Source: Candidatus Endonucleibacter bathymodioli
Lineage (GTDB): Bacteria > Pseudomonadota > Gammaproteobacteria > Pseudomonadales > Endozoicomonadaceae
Direction: 5' to 3'
NCBI GenBank assembly: GCA_030674915.1
Contig: JASXSV010000021.1
Location: 1 to 57,294 of the forward strand
Length of the DNA stretch: 57,294 nt
Positions 9,690-18,145 of this stretch are shown here, one piece after another. Position 1 is the stretch's first letter. The number at the start of each line of letters is the position of its first letter. Both the position numbers and the translations under genes were made by a program. Below the pieces are notes generated by a model that was not told the DNA's origin, made no database searches, and saw only the letters and a list, made by a program, of their open reading frames with translations.

Positions 9690-11039
9690 TTATGTATCCT
9701 GGATTTTGATATGCTGTAGTTTTATTCGATCTTCGTTAATCATGCGCTTAGAGCTACAGTCATATTCACAGACCATCTCAGTATTCACGGATTTTATTTG
9801 AGCGATAGAATTATTGCTACCATCCGTATCAGTAGCTTTAATTTGAAATAAAGCTGACACACTTATTCTAATATTGTTATTATTTAGTTGTTTTATTTCA
9901 ATATTACACTTTCTGTTTTTTTGATCAGGTTGAAATACATATAAATTATTGTTATTTACAACGCTAAATTGATGCTCTTGTATCTCTTCATATAGAAGCA
10001 CAGCAGATGGGGCATAAGCACCTTGTGTAGTCATAGACACGAGAAATCGGTAAAGAAATTCAGATTGATCTTCTGGGTATGTTTCCGAGAATTTTTTAAT
10101 CTGATCAAGACGCTCGGTGTTTAATTTAGTATAGTGTTTTGTTCTGCTGTTTTTGTCTGTTGCTGTTATATCCGTGTAATCTTCTTTTTGAACTGAGCTG
10201 TGAGTACTTCCATCTTTATCTAATAAGTTATAAGTAATACTGTCTCTCTCTAGATCAATATAAAACCCTCTTTCAACTTTTTTAGTGCTCTCAACAGACT
10301 TGATGAGATTTTCACTTTTCTTAAAGTTATTTTCTTCATCTTGAGCACTCTTTTCTTTAATTATTATATCGAAAGTGTGTTCTTTAACTAATTCTAATTC
10401 ACAAAGCTTGGCTTGATTTTTTACAGTAAGCAAAATAGCATCCATTCTTTCGACAGTTGCACTCATTTCTGGTATGTTAATCATTTCATCAATAATATTA
10501 CCAAGTATTTCCATTGTATCTCTTTGTGCAAGGTAAAGATTGTGGCTTTTTAAATTAAGTTGGTTTGAGTTTAATGAGGCTTTTTCTTCTAAAACTTGCA
10601 ATAAAGCTCTGCTACAATCATTAATCATAGTTTTATTAGTGGGGTCTGGAAGAAGTGCTTCACAATATTGCGTTAGTATGTCAGTATTTATAGGTGTAGT
10701 AGATAGGTAAGGTAAAAGATCATTTAAACAATCCATAGTAATGACATGTTTGCTAGGGACACAGCAAATATCATCATATTCAGGTGCTGGTAAGTGACTA
10801 GCGTTTTTGTTTGCGGATGCGGATAAGTGTGCGCTAATACTGTTATTTTTTTTATGTGAGCGTAGATTTAGAGGGCTGTTTTTTTCATGCATGTTTACAT
10901 TGGAATCTGGGATTTTGATATGTTTTGTTGCATGGTTAGTAACTTTCCTGTAGAAGAAAAAAGAAAAAATTGCCTGTGGTGCATTTTTGAGAGAGATGAT
11001 ATTATTCCATAGTTTATTTAAGTACAATTTTGTTTTCAT
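9690..11039 (-). CDS. Hypothetical protein, family A copy 1
   Basis: Not recognised. A 449-residue protein closely similar along its whole length to the next gene (family A). There is no cleavable signal peptide. The N-terminus is basic and aromatic (FSFFFYRK near residue 25), then a low-complexity stretch rich in N, S, H and K runs to about residue 85. A mostly helical conserved middle follows (TMDCLNDLLPYLST, LLPDPTNKTMINDCSRALLQ). The polar C-terminal third is probably beta-rich (NIRISVSALFQIKATD, EMVCEYDC). It starts at ATG 11039 with AAGGATG just upstream. It is AT-rich compared with the housekeeping genes. A secreted effector is a guess from context only; no catalytic motif was found. 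Confidence 0.85.
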   Translation of the reverse strand: MKTKLYLNKLWNNIISLKNAPQAIFSFFFYRKVTNHATKHIKIPDSNVNMHEKNSPLNLRSHKKNNSISAHLSASANKNASHLPAPEYDDICCVPSKHVITMDCLNDLLPYLSTTPINTDILTQYCEALLPDPTNKTMINDCSRALLQVLEEKASLNSNQLNLKSHNLYLAQRDTMEILGNIIDEMINIPEMSATVERMDAILLTVKNQAKLCELELVKEHTFDIIIKEKSAQDEENNFKKSENLIKSVESTKKVERGFYIDLERDSITYNLLDKDGSTHSSVQKEDYTDITATDKNSRTKHYTKLNTERLDQIKKFSETYPEDQSEFLYRFLVSMTTQGAYAPSAVLLYEEIQEHQFSVVNNNNLYVFQPDQKNRKCNIEIKQLNNNNIRISVSALFQIKATDTDGSNNSIAQIKSVNTEMVCEYDCSSKRMINEDRIKLQHIKIQDT

Positions 11040-11090
11040 GTTGTCATCCTTAATACATAGTTGTGATGTTTTTATGTGGTGGTTTGTTTC

Positions 11091-11118
11091 ATCATAACAT
11101 ATAAAATACCTCTGGCAA
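11091..11118 (-). promoter_or_regulatory. Candidate promoter of family A copy 1
   Basis: On the minus strand, TTGCCA (11113-11118) and TATGAT (11091-11096) are separated by 16 bases, about 50 bases before the start codon. It resembles a sigma-70 promoter by eye only. Confidence 0.45.
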
Positions 11119-11471
11119 ACATGTAGTGCTATTTAATAATACTGGTTGTTAAACAATAATAAATATGAGGTCTATTTAGATTAAGGATTATGCGATTCAG
11201 TCCCATTTTTTAAGTGAATCGACACATTGGGTCGATTCTCAGGTTAATAGTCCAATTTTTGTTCGTTTTTCAGGTGTTTGCATGCAGAGTTTCTGATATG
11301 TAGGCACACTTATCCTATGATTTTTGACTATTCCGATGACTTAATCGCATGCTCTCTAGCTATCAGGAGGTGTGGCGGGGTCAGTATTGTCGGCACAAGG
11401 GATTCTATACCTGTGTGCTTTGAAGGTATAAGACCGTTGGCTGCTTACACCTCTAATGGTAACTGAATATG

Positions 11472-12815
11472 TTATTTATCTTGGATTGTGATATGCTGTA
11501 ATTTTATTCTATCTTCGTTAAGCATGCTCTTAGGGCTACAGTCATATTCACAGACCATCTCCGTATTCACGGATTTTATTTCATCGATAGCATCATTTAT
11601 ACCCTCAGCATCAGTAGCTTTAATTTGAAATAAAGCTGAAACACTTATTCTAATATTATCATTATCTAGTTGTTTTATTTCAACATTGAACGTTCTGTTT
11701 TTTTGACTAGTTTGAAACATATATAAACCTTCATTATTTCCAATGCTAGATTGATGTTCATGTATCTTTTTAAATAGAAGTGAAGTAGATGGGGCGTAAG
11801 CACCTTGCGCAGTCATAGATACAATAAATCTGTAAATAAATTCAGATTGATCTTCTGGGTATGTTTCCGCGAATTTTTTAAGCTGATCAAGCAGGGTAGT
11901 ATTTAATTTAGCATAGTGTTTTTTTTGGCTATTAGCATCTGTTGCTGCTATATCATCATTATCTTTTTTTTGAATTGAGCTGAGAGTACTTCCATCTTTA
12001 TCTAATAAGTTGTAAGTAATGCCGCCTCTAAATAGATCAGCATTAAATTGTCTTTCTGTATTTTCAGTATCCCCAATCAATTTGATGATGGTTTCACTTT
12101 TTTTGAAGTTATCTTTATTATCTTGCGCACTATTTTCTTTAAGTATTGTATCGAAAACATTTTCTTTCATTAATTCTAATTCACAGAGGCTGGCTTGATT
12201 TGTTATAGTTAATAAAATAGTTTTCATTCTTTCAACAGTTTCACTCATTCCTGGTGTCTTGATCAGTTTAACAATCATATTGCTAAGTGTTTCCATCGTA
12301 TTTCTTTGCTCAAGATAAAGAGTGTGGCTTTTTAAATTAAGTGGGCTTGAGTTTAATGAAGCTTTTTCTTTTAAAGCTTGCAATAAAGCTCTGCTACAAT
12401 CATTTATCATCGTTTCGTTGGTGGGGTCCGGAAGAAGTATTTCGCAATATTGCTGTAGAATGTCTGTATTTATAGGTACGGTAGACAGACAGGTTAAAAG
12501 ATCATTAAAGCAATCAACAGTAATTTTATGTTTGCTGGGAATACAGAAAGAATCATCATCTTTAGATAAAGATAAGTGACTATCGTCTTTGTTTATAAGT
12601 GAGTGTAAGCTAGAAGTATCATCTTTTTTATGTGATCGTGAATTGATAGGGCGGTTTTTTTCATGGATGTCTAAATCAGGATCTGACATTCTGGTAGCTT
12701 TTCCTGGATGAGTAGTAACTTTCCGGAGGAGGGAAAAAGAAAAAATATCCTGTGTTGCTTGTTTGATAGAGGCTGTATTAGCGTGTAGTCTATTGAAGAA
12801 ACTTTTTATCTTCAT
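11472..12815 (-). CDS. Hypothetical protein, family A copy 2
   Basis: Not recognised. The 447-residue tandem paralog of the gene at 9690-11039. The start is placed at ATG 12815 because MKIKSFFNRLHANTASIKQA aligns with the first residues of the neighbour and AAGGATG precedes it; the open frame extends 19 codons further up without support. Shared blocks include ITVDCFNDLLTCLSTVPINT, LLPDPTNETMINDCSRALLQ, ITYNLLDKDGST, ETYPEDQSEF and VSALFQIKATD. Differences concentrate in the low-complexity region near residues 50-80 and in the middle around 225-290. Both copies are intact, so neither appears to be decaying. Confidence 0.85.
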   Translation of the reverse strand: MKIKSFFNRLHANTASIKQATQDIFSFSLLRKVTTHPGKATRMSDPDLDIHEKNRPINSRSHKKDDTSSLHSLINKDDSHLSLSKDDDSFCIPSKHKITVDCFNDLLTCLSTVPINTDILQQYCEILLPDPTNETMINDCSRALLQALKEKASLNSSPLNLKSHTLYLEQRNTMETLSNMIVKLIKTPGMSETVERMKTILLTITNQASLCELELMKENVFDTILKENSAQDNKDNFKKSETIIKLIGDTENTERQFNADLFRGGITYNLLDKDGSTLSSIQKKDNDDIAATDANSQKKHYAKLNTTLLDQLKKFAETYPEDQSEFIYRFIVSMTAQGAYAPSTSLLFKKIHEHQSSIGNNEGLYMFQTSQKNRTFNVEIKQLDNDNIRISVSALFQIKATDAEGINDAIDEIKSVNTEMVCEYDCSPKSMLNEDRIKLQHITIQDK

Positions 12816-12870
12816 GTTATCATCCTTGATGTTTTGATATGTGTGTGAATGTCTTTTAGTGGTCCATTTC

Positions 12871-12899
12871 ATTCTAATCTAAAAAGCGCATCTAGTAAA
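12871..12899 (-). promoter_or_regulatory. Candidate promoter of family A copy 2
   Basis: On the minus strand, TTTACT (12894-12899) and TAGAAT (12871-12876) are separated by 17 bases, at the same relative position as the candidate before copy 1. The match is weak. Confidence 0.35.
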
Positions 12900-12973
12900 G
12901 AGGTAGTGTCATTTGATTCTGTTTGTTGTTTAACTATAGCAAATATGAGTACTGTCATAATAGTAAATAAAAT

Positions 12974-13050
12974 GCACAAGGCACAAGGCACAAGGCGCAA
13001 GGCACAAGGCACAAGGCACAAGGCGCAAGGCACAAGGCACAAGGCACAAA
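12974..13050. repeat. Heptamer tandem repeat, GCACAAG x 11
   Basis: Eleven 7-bp units. Units 4 and 8 read GCGCAAG and the last ends in A, so there is a higher-order period of four units (28 bp). An open frame through the array (AQGTRHK repeats) is an artefact of the repeat. Confidence 0.95.
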
Positions 13051-13128
13051 GAAATTATTATATACCCAAGCGAGCTCAAGAGGCAGCTTTAAGTATCTGA
13101 AAATTGTAGTTAATTCTAACAAGCATCT

Positions 13129-13163
13129 GAGTTCGTGGTTCGGAGTTCGAGGTTCGAGGTTCG
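13129..13163. repeat. Heptamer tandem repeat, AGGTTCG x 5
   Basis: Five 7-bp units: GAGTTCG, TGGTTCG, GAGTTCG, AGGTTCG, AGGTTCG. It lies 79 bases after the GCACAAG array. GGTTCGA resembles a tRNA T-loop, but there is no cloverleaf around it. Confidence 0.85.
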
Positions 13164-13177
13164 AAGTTTTGGTCAAG

Positions 13178-13722
13178 TTTATGAGAGAGGAATATTTATT
13201 TTCTGTCGAAATGTCTTCGCAGTTGCTAAGTGTTTATTATTTTTGGCATGTTTATTCATGACTTTCCGTAGTCGCTTAACTGGATTCAGATTTGTGCTGT
13301 ATGGAGGAAGGTAGGCAGCACCATCAAAAATCATATGAATGACTTCCATTGATACATCATAACTACGATTTCTGTTGTCAAAATACGATCATAACTCTTC
13401 TATTAGTGGTTTTTAATTGATAAAAAATAGCTACTGATAAATTGCCTGGTGCGATAGCGCCGACGATGCTTAGTCGCAAGAGTCTCACCATCGTACTGAT
13501 GACCTTATTATCATCTTTTCTAATCCATACTGAGGTGATTGTTGTCATTTGTGCTGGTTGAACCGCATCCATAAAAAGCAACACCTTGCCCTCTGGTACT
13601 GATGACATCAAGGCTTCATAGTATTCCATAAACGGATTCTGTTTTTCAAAATCAGACGTGCTAGGTCCTCCCTTTGGTTGTTGCTAGATAAAATATTGTT
13701 GATGGAGCCATTTGTTCTGGTT
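13178..13722 (-). pseudogene. Decayed IS630-family transposase
   Basis: Read downward from 13722, the minus strand encodes PFNQNKWLHQQYFI, a stop, QQPKGGPSTSDFEKQNPF, then MEYYEALMSSVPEGKVLLFM and DAVQPAQMTTITSVWIRKDD, then IVGAIAPGNLS. After a frameshift it gives IHMIFDGAAYLPPYSTNLNP followed by VKRLRKVMNKHAKNNKHLAT and AKTFRQKI. These are the successive IS630 blocks: WLH...KPKG, LFMDAVHP, LDGAGYH fused by deletion to LPPYSPNLNPIERLW. There is at least one stop, one frameshift and one deletion. It is better preserved than the 7.4 kb remnant. Confidence 0.85.
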
Positions 13723-13840
13723 GAATGGATCAGGCACGGTACATACGCAAAGTCACTGAGACGCAGATAGGCCAGATGGGAGCGAGGTCAGTGATTGCGG
13801 TAATACCTTGTATATTCAAGTGTAAAGGGTATTCAAGTTT

Positions 13841-13966
13841 GTATCCCTACGTCTTTTGAATGCGGGAGGCTGTTGATGGTTTTCATCTACCCTAATCACC
13901 TACTAAATTGTAGAGTTGAGGAGGCTTTGATTATTTATCACCTTCTCATGCCTGCAATGGTAGAGG
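13841..13966 (-). repeat. Palindromic intergenic repeat
   Basis: A degenerate copy in the reverse sense. It has GAGGCTGTTGATGGTTTTCA, then CCCTAATCACCTACTA, and a right end TTATCACCTTCTCATGCCTG followed by CAATGG. It lies between the IS630 pseudogene and the end of map. Confidence 0.6.
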
Positions 13967-13992
13967 GGGTAGTATGGGTTTTGAAAAATTTG

Positions 13993-14799
13993 TCATTGAG
14001 TTCTGCTATGGTCTTCGTTGTTTCTCAATGTTAAAATTTCATAGCCGTCTGAAGTTACAAGAATAGTATGTTCCCATTGGGCTGAAGGGCGGCCGTCTTT
14101 GGTGACGGAAGTCCATTTGTCTGGCTTCAGTTTGGTGCCTTTTTTTCCAGCGTTAATCATGGGTTCAATGGTGAAAATCATACCTGCCTGAAGGGTGTAA
14201 TCAGAGCTATCCTTATAGGCGCTATAGTGGAGTACTTGTGGAGCTTCATGAAAGCCAAGACCGATGCCGTGACCGCAGTAATCTTCAACAACACTGAAGT
14301 GGTTAGCATGGGCATGGCGTTCTATGGCTCGGCCAATATCGTTTAGGAGAGAACCGGGTTTTACCTGCTCTATTCCTTTGTACATGCACTCTTGAGTGAC
14401 CTGAGAAAGGCGTTTCTTAAAAGGTTCTACGTTTCCCACTAAGAACATTTTACTGGTGTCACCGTGATACCTATCTTTAATCACTGTAATGTCAATGTTA
14501 ACGATGTCTCCGTTTTTCAGATTTTTTTTGTCTGAGGGAATGCCGTGGCAGACAACGTCATTGATGGAGGTGCATATGGATTTTGGAAAGCCCGGCCGCT
14601 CCGATGTGGCGCCATAGTTAAGAGGCGCAGGAGTAGCTTGTTGTTCATTGACTATGTAGTCATGGCAAATACGGTCAAGCTCTGCCGTCGATACGCCTGG
14701 TTTGACGTGACCTTCAATCATTTCCAGAACGTTAGCGGCAAGTTTGCCTGCTATGCGCATTTTTTCAATTTCTTCTGGTTTTTTAATAATTACATTCAT
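13993..14799 (-). CDS. map: Methionine aminopeptidase, type I
   Basis: Removes the initiator methionine from nascent proteins with a two-metal site. The 268 residues follow the family throughout: KPEEIEKMRIAGKLAANVLE at the N-terminus, SICTSINDVVCHGIP, the metal-ligand segment NIDITVIKDRYHGDTSKMF, YCGHGIGLGFHEAP, FTIEPMINAG and AQWEHTILV. The start at ATG 14799 gives MNVIIKKPEE, the usual beginning; a 13-codon upstream extension from 14838 is probably not translated. It is transcribed away from rpsB, the normal gammaproteobacterial arrangement. Confidence 0.96.
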   Translation of the reverse strand: MNVIIKKPEEIEKMRIAGKLAANVLEMIEGHVKPGVSTAELDRICHDYIVNEQQATPAPLNYGATSERPGFPKSICTSINDVVCHGIPSDKKNLKNGDIVNIDITVIKDRYHGDTSKMFLVGNVEPFKKRLSQVTQECMYKGIEQVKPGSLLNDIGRAIERHAHANHFSVVEDYCGHGIGLGFHEAPQVLHYSAYKDSSDYTLQAGMIFTIEPMINAGKKGTKLKPDKWTSVTKDGRPSAQWEHTILVTSDGYEILTLRNNEDHSRTQ

Positions 14800-14882
14800 G
14801 CTCAAGGACGCTGTATAGGTTATATCTTCACATTTCACTGAGTGTGTCTTTTTGTTATTTCTACCTGCTATTTATACTAGTT

Positions 14883-15004
14883 TCCGTTGAAGGTGCGAGT
14901 AGGCGGCAAACGAGTGAAGCCTGTCGTAAGCCTACGAGTAGAGGTGGTCACGGTAAAACGTGGCTGTCAATAAACCTCATGCACTCAATGGGAATGAGTA
15001 TACA
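14883..15004 (+). repeat. Palindromic intergenic repeat
   Basis: A well-preserved copy between map and rpsB. The left end is TTGAAGGTGCGAGTAGGCGG, then GCCTACGAGTAGAGGTGG, and the right end is AACCTCATGCACTCAATGGG with a closing GAGTATA. It lies upstream of the rpsB promoter. Confidence 0.8.
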
Positions 15005-15253
15005 ATGGGTAAAAATGGTACAGGAAGATTAATCAGTAAAATGTTTGCTTAGGATAGAAGAGTAACAATCTATTTTTCTAAAATCAGCATTTTTATGAAA
15101 GGGAGTTTTATTTTATCGACTTTGACCTTGTTTTTGTGTTTTACAGAAGGCTTTCAAAAAATATACTGGTGGTCATTAAGGCTGAGCTCTTCCAGTCTGA
15201 GTGGAAGTATGGTATAAACCAGTGGCAAGCGGCGTTGGGAAGTGTCATTAATA

Positions 15254-15282
15254 CTGACAAGAACGCTATTTTATTTTATAAA
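15254..15282 (+). promoter_or_regulatory. rpsB promoter
   Basis: CTGACA (15254-15259), a 17-base spacer and TATAAA (15277-15282) form a good sigma-70 promoter. It would start transcription about 95 bases before the rpsB start codon. Confidence 0.65.
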
Positions 15283-15288
15283 GACTCA

Positions 15289-15383
15289 CATTTACCGACA
15301 CATGTCTCTGGGTGCTCTTTGGTCAATCATAGGGTCGAGACATGGGGTATTTGGAGGCTCAACCCTAATTGCGGGAGCGAATT
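15289..15383 (+). promoter_or_regulatory. rpsB 5' leader, candidate S2 autoregulatory structure
   Basis: The leader contains a stem formed by AGGGTCGAG (15331-15339) and CTCAACCCT (15358-15366), with a single C/A mismatch and an 18-base loop, ending 17 bases before the start codon. In E. coli and relatives S2 represses its own operon through a structured 5' leader. The position and stem fit such an element, but the match to the known motif was not tested. Confidence 0.45.
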
Positions 15384-16667
15384 ATGACTCAAGTAACCAT
15401 GCGTGACATGCTCAAAGCGGGTGTGCATTTCGGTCACCAAACACGGTACTGGAATCCAAAGATGAAAAAGTTTATTTTTGGTGCGCGGAACAAAATACAT
15501 ATCATTAATCTTGAGCATACTCTGCCGGCATTCAATAATGCTTTATCTTTTATCCGTAACCTAGCTGAAAAAAAGAACAAACTGCTGTTTGTTGGTGCCA
15601 AGCGAGCTGCTGGTAAAATCATTCGTGTAGAGGCTAGGCGTTGTGGTATGCCCTATGTTGATAATCGCTGGTTGGGTGGCATGCTGACTAATTATAAAAC
15701 TATTCGTCAGTCTATTCGTCGTTTGCGGGATTTAGAGGCTCAGCGAGAGAGTGGTGTTTTCGAGAAGTTGACCAAGAAAGAAGCATTGATGCGCACTCGT
15801 GATTTGGAAAAGCTGGATCGAAGTTTGGGGGGAATTAAAGATATGGGAGGCTTGCCTGACGCACTGTTTGTTATTGATGTAGAACACGAACGTATTGCTA
15901 TTCAGGAGGCTAATAAACTTGGTATTCCAGTTATAGGTATTGTTGATACCAACTCTAGCCCAGAGGGTGTTGATTACATTATTCCTGGTAACGATGATGC
16001 TATCCGCTCTATTCAGTTATACGTTGAAGCTGCGGCTAATATTGCTATTGAGGGGCGTACTGCTGCGAATGTTAGAACCGAAGAAGCTAGAATGCAGGCT
16101 GCAGCTGAGGCTGCTGAAGCTAAGAAGGCCGCTGCTGAAGCCCGGGAAGCGGATAATAAAGCCGAGAGCGTAGCTGATACTGAGGTGAAGGAAGATGCCG
16201 GAGCCCAAAAAGTAGAAGCTAAGGTTTCAAAAATAGACACAAAAGCTCCGAAAGTAGAAACCAAAACCATAGAAATCGAAGTTAAGGACTCAAAAGCAGA
16301 AGCTAAAGCTCCAAAAGCAGAAGCTAAAGCTCCAAAAGCAGAAGCTAGGGCTCCAAAAACAGAAGCTAAGGCTCCAAAAGCAGAAGCTAAGGCTCCAAAA
16401 GCAGAAGCTAAAGCTCCAAAAGCAGAAGCTAAAGCTCCAAAAGCAGAAGCTAAGGTTCCAAAAGCAGAAGATACGGCCGCAAAAGTAAAAGATAAAGCCC
16501 CGAAATCAGAAAATATAGCCCCAAAAGTAAAAGCTAAGGCCTCAAAATCAGAAGCTAAATCTCCTAAAATAGATAGCGATACTGGTAAAATAAAAGCTGA
16601 ATCTGTTAAAGGTGGAAAGGCTGATGTTGCAGGAGAGTCAAATGATAAAGGTGAATCAAAAGCTTGA
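15384..16667 (+). CDS. rpsB: 30S ribosomal protein S2 with long heptad-repeat tail
   Basis: S2 of the small subunit. Residues 1 to about 230 are a normal S2: [74 protein letters not shown]. The protein continues to 427 residues, whereas S2 usually has about 240-260. The extra 190 or so residues begin with an Ala/Glu/Lys helix ([20 protein letters not shown]), then seven near-identical APKAEAK units encoded by 21-bp repeats, then decayed units to the end. The tail is charged, low in hydrophobic residues and probably disordered or extended. GGGAG precedes the ATG at 15384. A hairpin terminator follows, so tsf is partly uncoupled. Confidence 0.97.
   Translation: MTQVTMRDMLKAGVHFGHQTRYWNPKMKKFIFGARNKIHIINLEHTLPAFNNALSFIRNLAEKKNKLLFVGAKRAAGKIIRVEARRCGMPYVDNRWLGGMLTNYKTIRQSIRRLRDLEAQRESGVFEKLTKKEALMRTRDLEKLDRSLGGIKDMGGLPDALFVIDVEHERIAIQEANKLGIPVIGIVDTNSSPEGVDYIIPGNDDAIRSIQLYVEAAANIAIEGRTAANVRTEEARMQAAAEAAEAKKAAAEAREADNKAESVADTEVKEDAGAQKVEAKVSKIDTKAPKVETKTIEIEVKDSKAEAKAPKAEAKAPKAEARAPKTEAKAPKAEAKAPKAEAKAPKAEAKAPKAEAKVPKAEDTAAKVKDKAPKSENIAPKVKAKASKSEAKSPKIDSDTGKIKAESVKGGKADVAGESNDKGESKA
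16287..16475 (+). repeat. 21-bp tandem repeat inside rpsB
   Basis: The segment encodes DSKAEAK, seven APKAEAK-type units (variants end in R, or have T for A) and VPKAEDT. The DNA units GCTCCAAAAGCAGAAGCTAA plus one base are nearly identical in sequence, which points to recent expansion by slippage or unequal exchange. Confidence 0.95.
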
Positions 16668-16689
16668 TAGATAATGTGATGTAAATAAT

Positions 16690-16711
16690 AGAGGCTTTTG
16701 CCTCTTTTTTA
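16690..16711 (+). terminator. Rho-independent terminator after rpsB
   Basis: AGAGGC, a TTTT loop, GCCTCT and a run of T form a classic intrinsic terminator about 25 bases after the rpsB stop. It would attenuate transcription between rpsB and tsf. Confidence 0.9.
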
Positions 16712-16800
16712 AGAGTAAAAAATAGTTTCACTATTTTTGTGTGAAAATAATGACGCTGCCTGTGAGTGGGTGGTAAAACTAGTTACGAGAGGGTTCAGTA

Positions 16801-17661
16801 ATGGCAGCAGTTACGGCAGCAATGGTGAAAGAGCTGCGTGAGCGCACAGGGCTGGGTATGATGGAGTGCAAAGTAGCTCTTGTCGCCGCGGAAGGCGACA
16901 TCGAGAAATCTATCGAGGATATGCGTAAGTCTGGTCAGGCTAAAGCTGCTAAGAAAGCTGGTCGCATAGCCGCTGAGGGGATCGTTGCAATTAAAGTTGC
17001 TGAAGATAACAGTTTTGGTGTTTTGGTTGAGGTAAATAGCGAAACTGATTTCGTTGCCCGTGATGATAACTTTCTAAATTATGTTAAGCAAGTTGTTGCG
17101 GTGGCTTTTGACCGAAAAGAGGATGATGTGGCCAAATTGATGGAGGGGGAGCTTGAGGAGGCTCGTTTGGCATTAATCCAGAAAATTGGTGAAAATATTA
17201 GTGTTCGACGAATTCATTCCATTAAAGGAGGCGTTGTTGGTGAGTATGTACATGGCAATAAGCGCATTGGTGTTTTAGTTAGTCAAGAAGGTGGTGATAC
17301 AGGATTGGCTCGCGATGTAGCTATGCACATTGCAGCGATTAATCCGCAGGTTGTGAGTAAGGATGATATGCCTGCTTCTTTGGTGGAGAAAGAGAAACAG
17401 ATTTTTAGGGCTCAAGCTGAACAGTCTGGTAAGGCTCCAGAAATTGTTGAGAAGATGGTAGATGGTCGTGTGGGTAAGTACTTGGCTGAAAACAGTCTGC
17501 TGGAGCAGCCGTTTGTTAAAGATCCAGACATTAAGGTGGGAGCTTTGGCGAAAAAATCGGGTGCTACTATTTCTAGTTTTGTTCGCTTTGAAGTGGGCGA
17601 AGGGATTGAGAGGGAGAAAGTTGATTTTGCTGCCGAGGTTCGTGCTCAAGCTGGATTATAG
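16801..17661 (+). CDS. tsf: Translation elongation factor Ts
   Basis: The guanine-nucleotide exchange factor for EF-Tu. Of its 286 residues, the N-terminal UBA-like domain reads [20 protein letters not shown], the exchange motif TDFVARD is at 82-88, and the core repeats follow ([37 protein letters not shown]). Length is normal. It follows rpsB after 133 bases that include the rpsB terminator; GAGAGGG lies shortly before the ATG. An imperfect stem (GCACGCACC...CTCGTGTGC, about 17715-17760) follows the gene but lacks a convincing T run. Confidence 0.98.
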   Translation: MAAVTAAMVKELRERTGLGMMECKVALVAAEGDIEKSIEDMRKSGQAKAAKKAGRIAAEGIVAIKVAEDNSFGVLVEVNSETDFVARDDNFLNYVKQVVAVAFDRKEDDVAKLMEGELEEARLALIQKIGENISVRRIHSIKGGVVGEYVHGNKRIGVLVSQEGGDTGLARDVAMHIAAINPQVVSKDDMPASLVEKEKQIFRAQAEQSGKAPEIVEKMVDGRVGKYLAENSLLEQPFVKDPDIKVGALAKKSGATISSFVRFEVGEGIEREKVDFAAEVRAQAGL

Positions 17662-17955
17662 ATTATCAAGTGAGGTTATGTCAGCTTCCCTTGAAGGTGT
17701 GCGACTTTATTGCTAGCACGCACCTACTGCTGGGGAGGTCTATGGGCCTCCTCGTGTGCTGTTTACTCGTACTTTAAATAGTCACGAGTATAGGATGTTT
17801 TGTGATATTACTGGTTTCTTGTGGGTTTTGATTTTTTTAGCTTTGCCTGTTACTTATAGTGCTTACTTGTTTCTTTTAATTGGACAAATATTAGGGATAG
17901 GAACATTCTAACTTCTTGGTTTTGTCTGAGGTGATGGTATTTCTATGAAATTTAT

Positions 17956-18062
17956 CATTGAATGTGCGGGTAGGGGAGCACGAAAACCCTATGAGTTTGC
18001 ACGTAGTTGCGCTTGGGTATATTGAGCGTAGTCAGCCACTTTACTCCTTCACGGTGGGTATC
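17956..18062 (+). repeat. Palindromic intergenic repeat
   Basis: Lies in the 484-base tsf-pyrH gap. It reads CATTGAATGTGCGGGTAGGG, CACGAAAACCCTATGAG, GAGCGTAGTCAGCCAC and a right end ACTCCTTCACGGTGGGTAT. The rest of the gap (17662-17955) is blank apart from the imperfect stem after tsf. Confidence 0.65.
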
Positions 18063-18145
18063 ACTGTATTGGCCATCGATAGTAGACATGGTTGGTGGGA
18101 AGTGTATCTTGTTAAATTTACTGGTCTTTGATGCAGGAGTAGAGT

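Larger units (their letters stand above)
9592..12960. repeat. Tandem segmental duplication carrying the two family A genes
   Basis: Segment 9592-11170 matches segment 11364-12960 through the gene, its leader with the AAGGATG ribosome site and about 90 bases beyond the stop. Compare GTCAGTGTTGTCGACA with GTCAGTATTGTCGGCA, and ATCTTCGTTAATCATGCGCT with ATCTTCGTTAAGCATGCTCT. The copies are diverged but remain colinear. About 190 unrelated bases separate them. Confidence 0.8.

Noticed and set aside
11278..11466. 62-codon frame between the two family A genes
   Set aside because: It lies in the duplicated downstream flank, and the corresponding frame in the other copy is not conserved.
13129..13163. 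GGTTCGA words resembling a tRNA T-loop
   Set aside because: They are a 7-bp tandem repeat; there is no acceptor stem, anticodon arm or CCA context.
12974..13163. Possible CRISPR array
   Set aside because: The units are 7 bp and directly adjacent with no spacers, and no cas genes are in the window.
12849..13176. Frames on both strands with AQGTRHK or CALCLVP repeats
   Set aside because: They are translations of the GCACAAG tandem array, not genes.
15136..15387. 83-codon frame upstream of rpsB
   Set aside because: It covers the rpsB promoter and leader stem and has no recognisable sequence.
17715..17760. Terminator after tsf
   Set aside because: The stem GCACGCACC...CTCGTGTGC is imperfect and lacks a T run on the plus strand. 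It is mentioned only under tsf.
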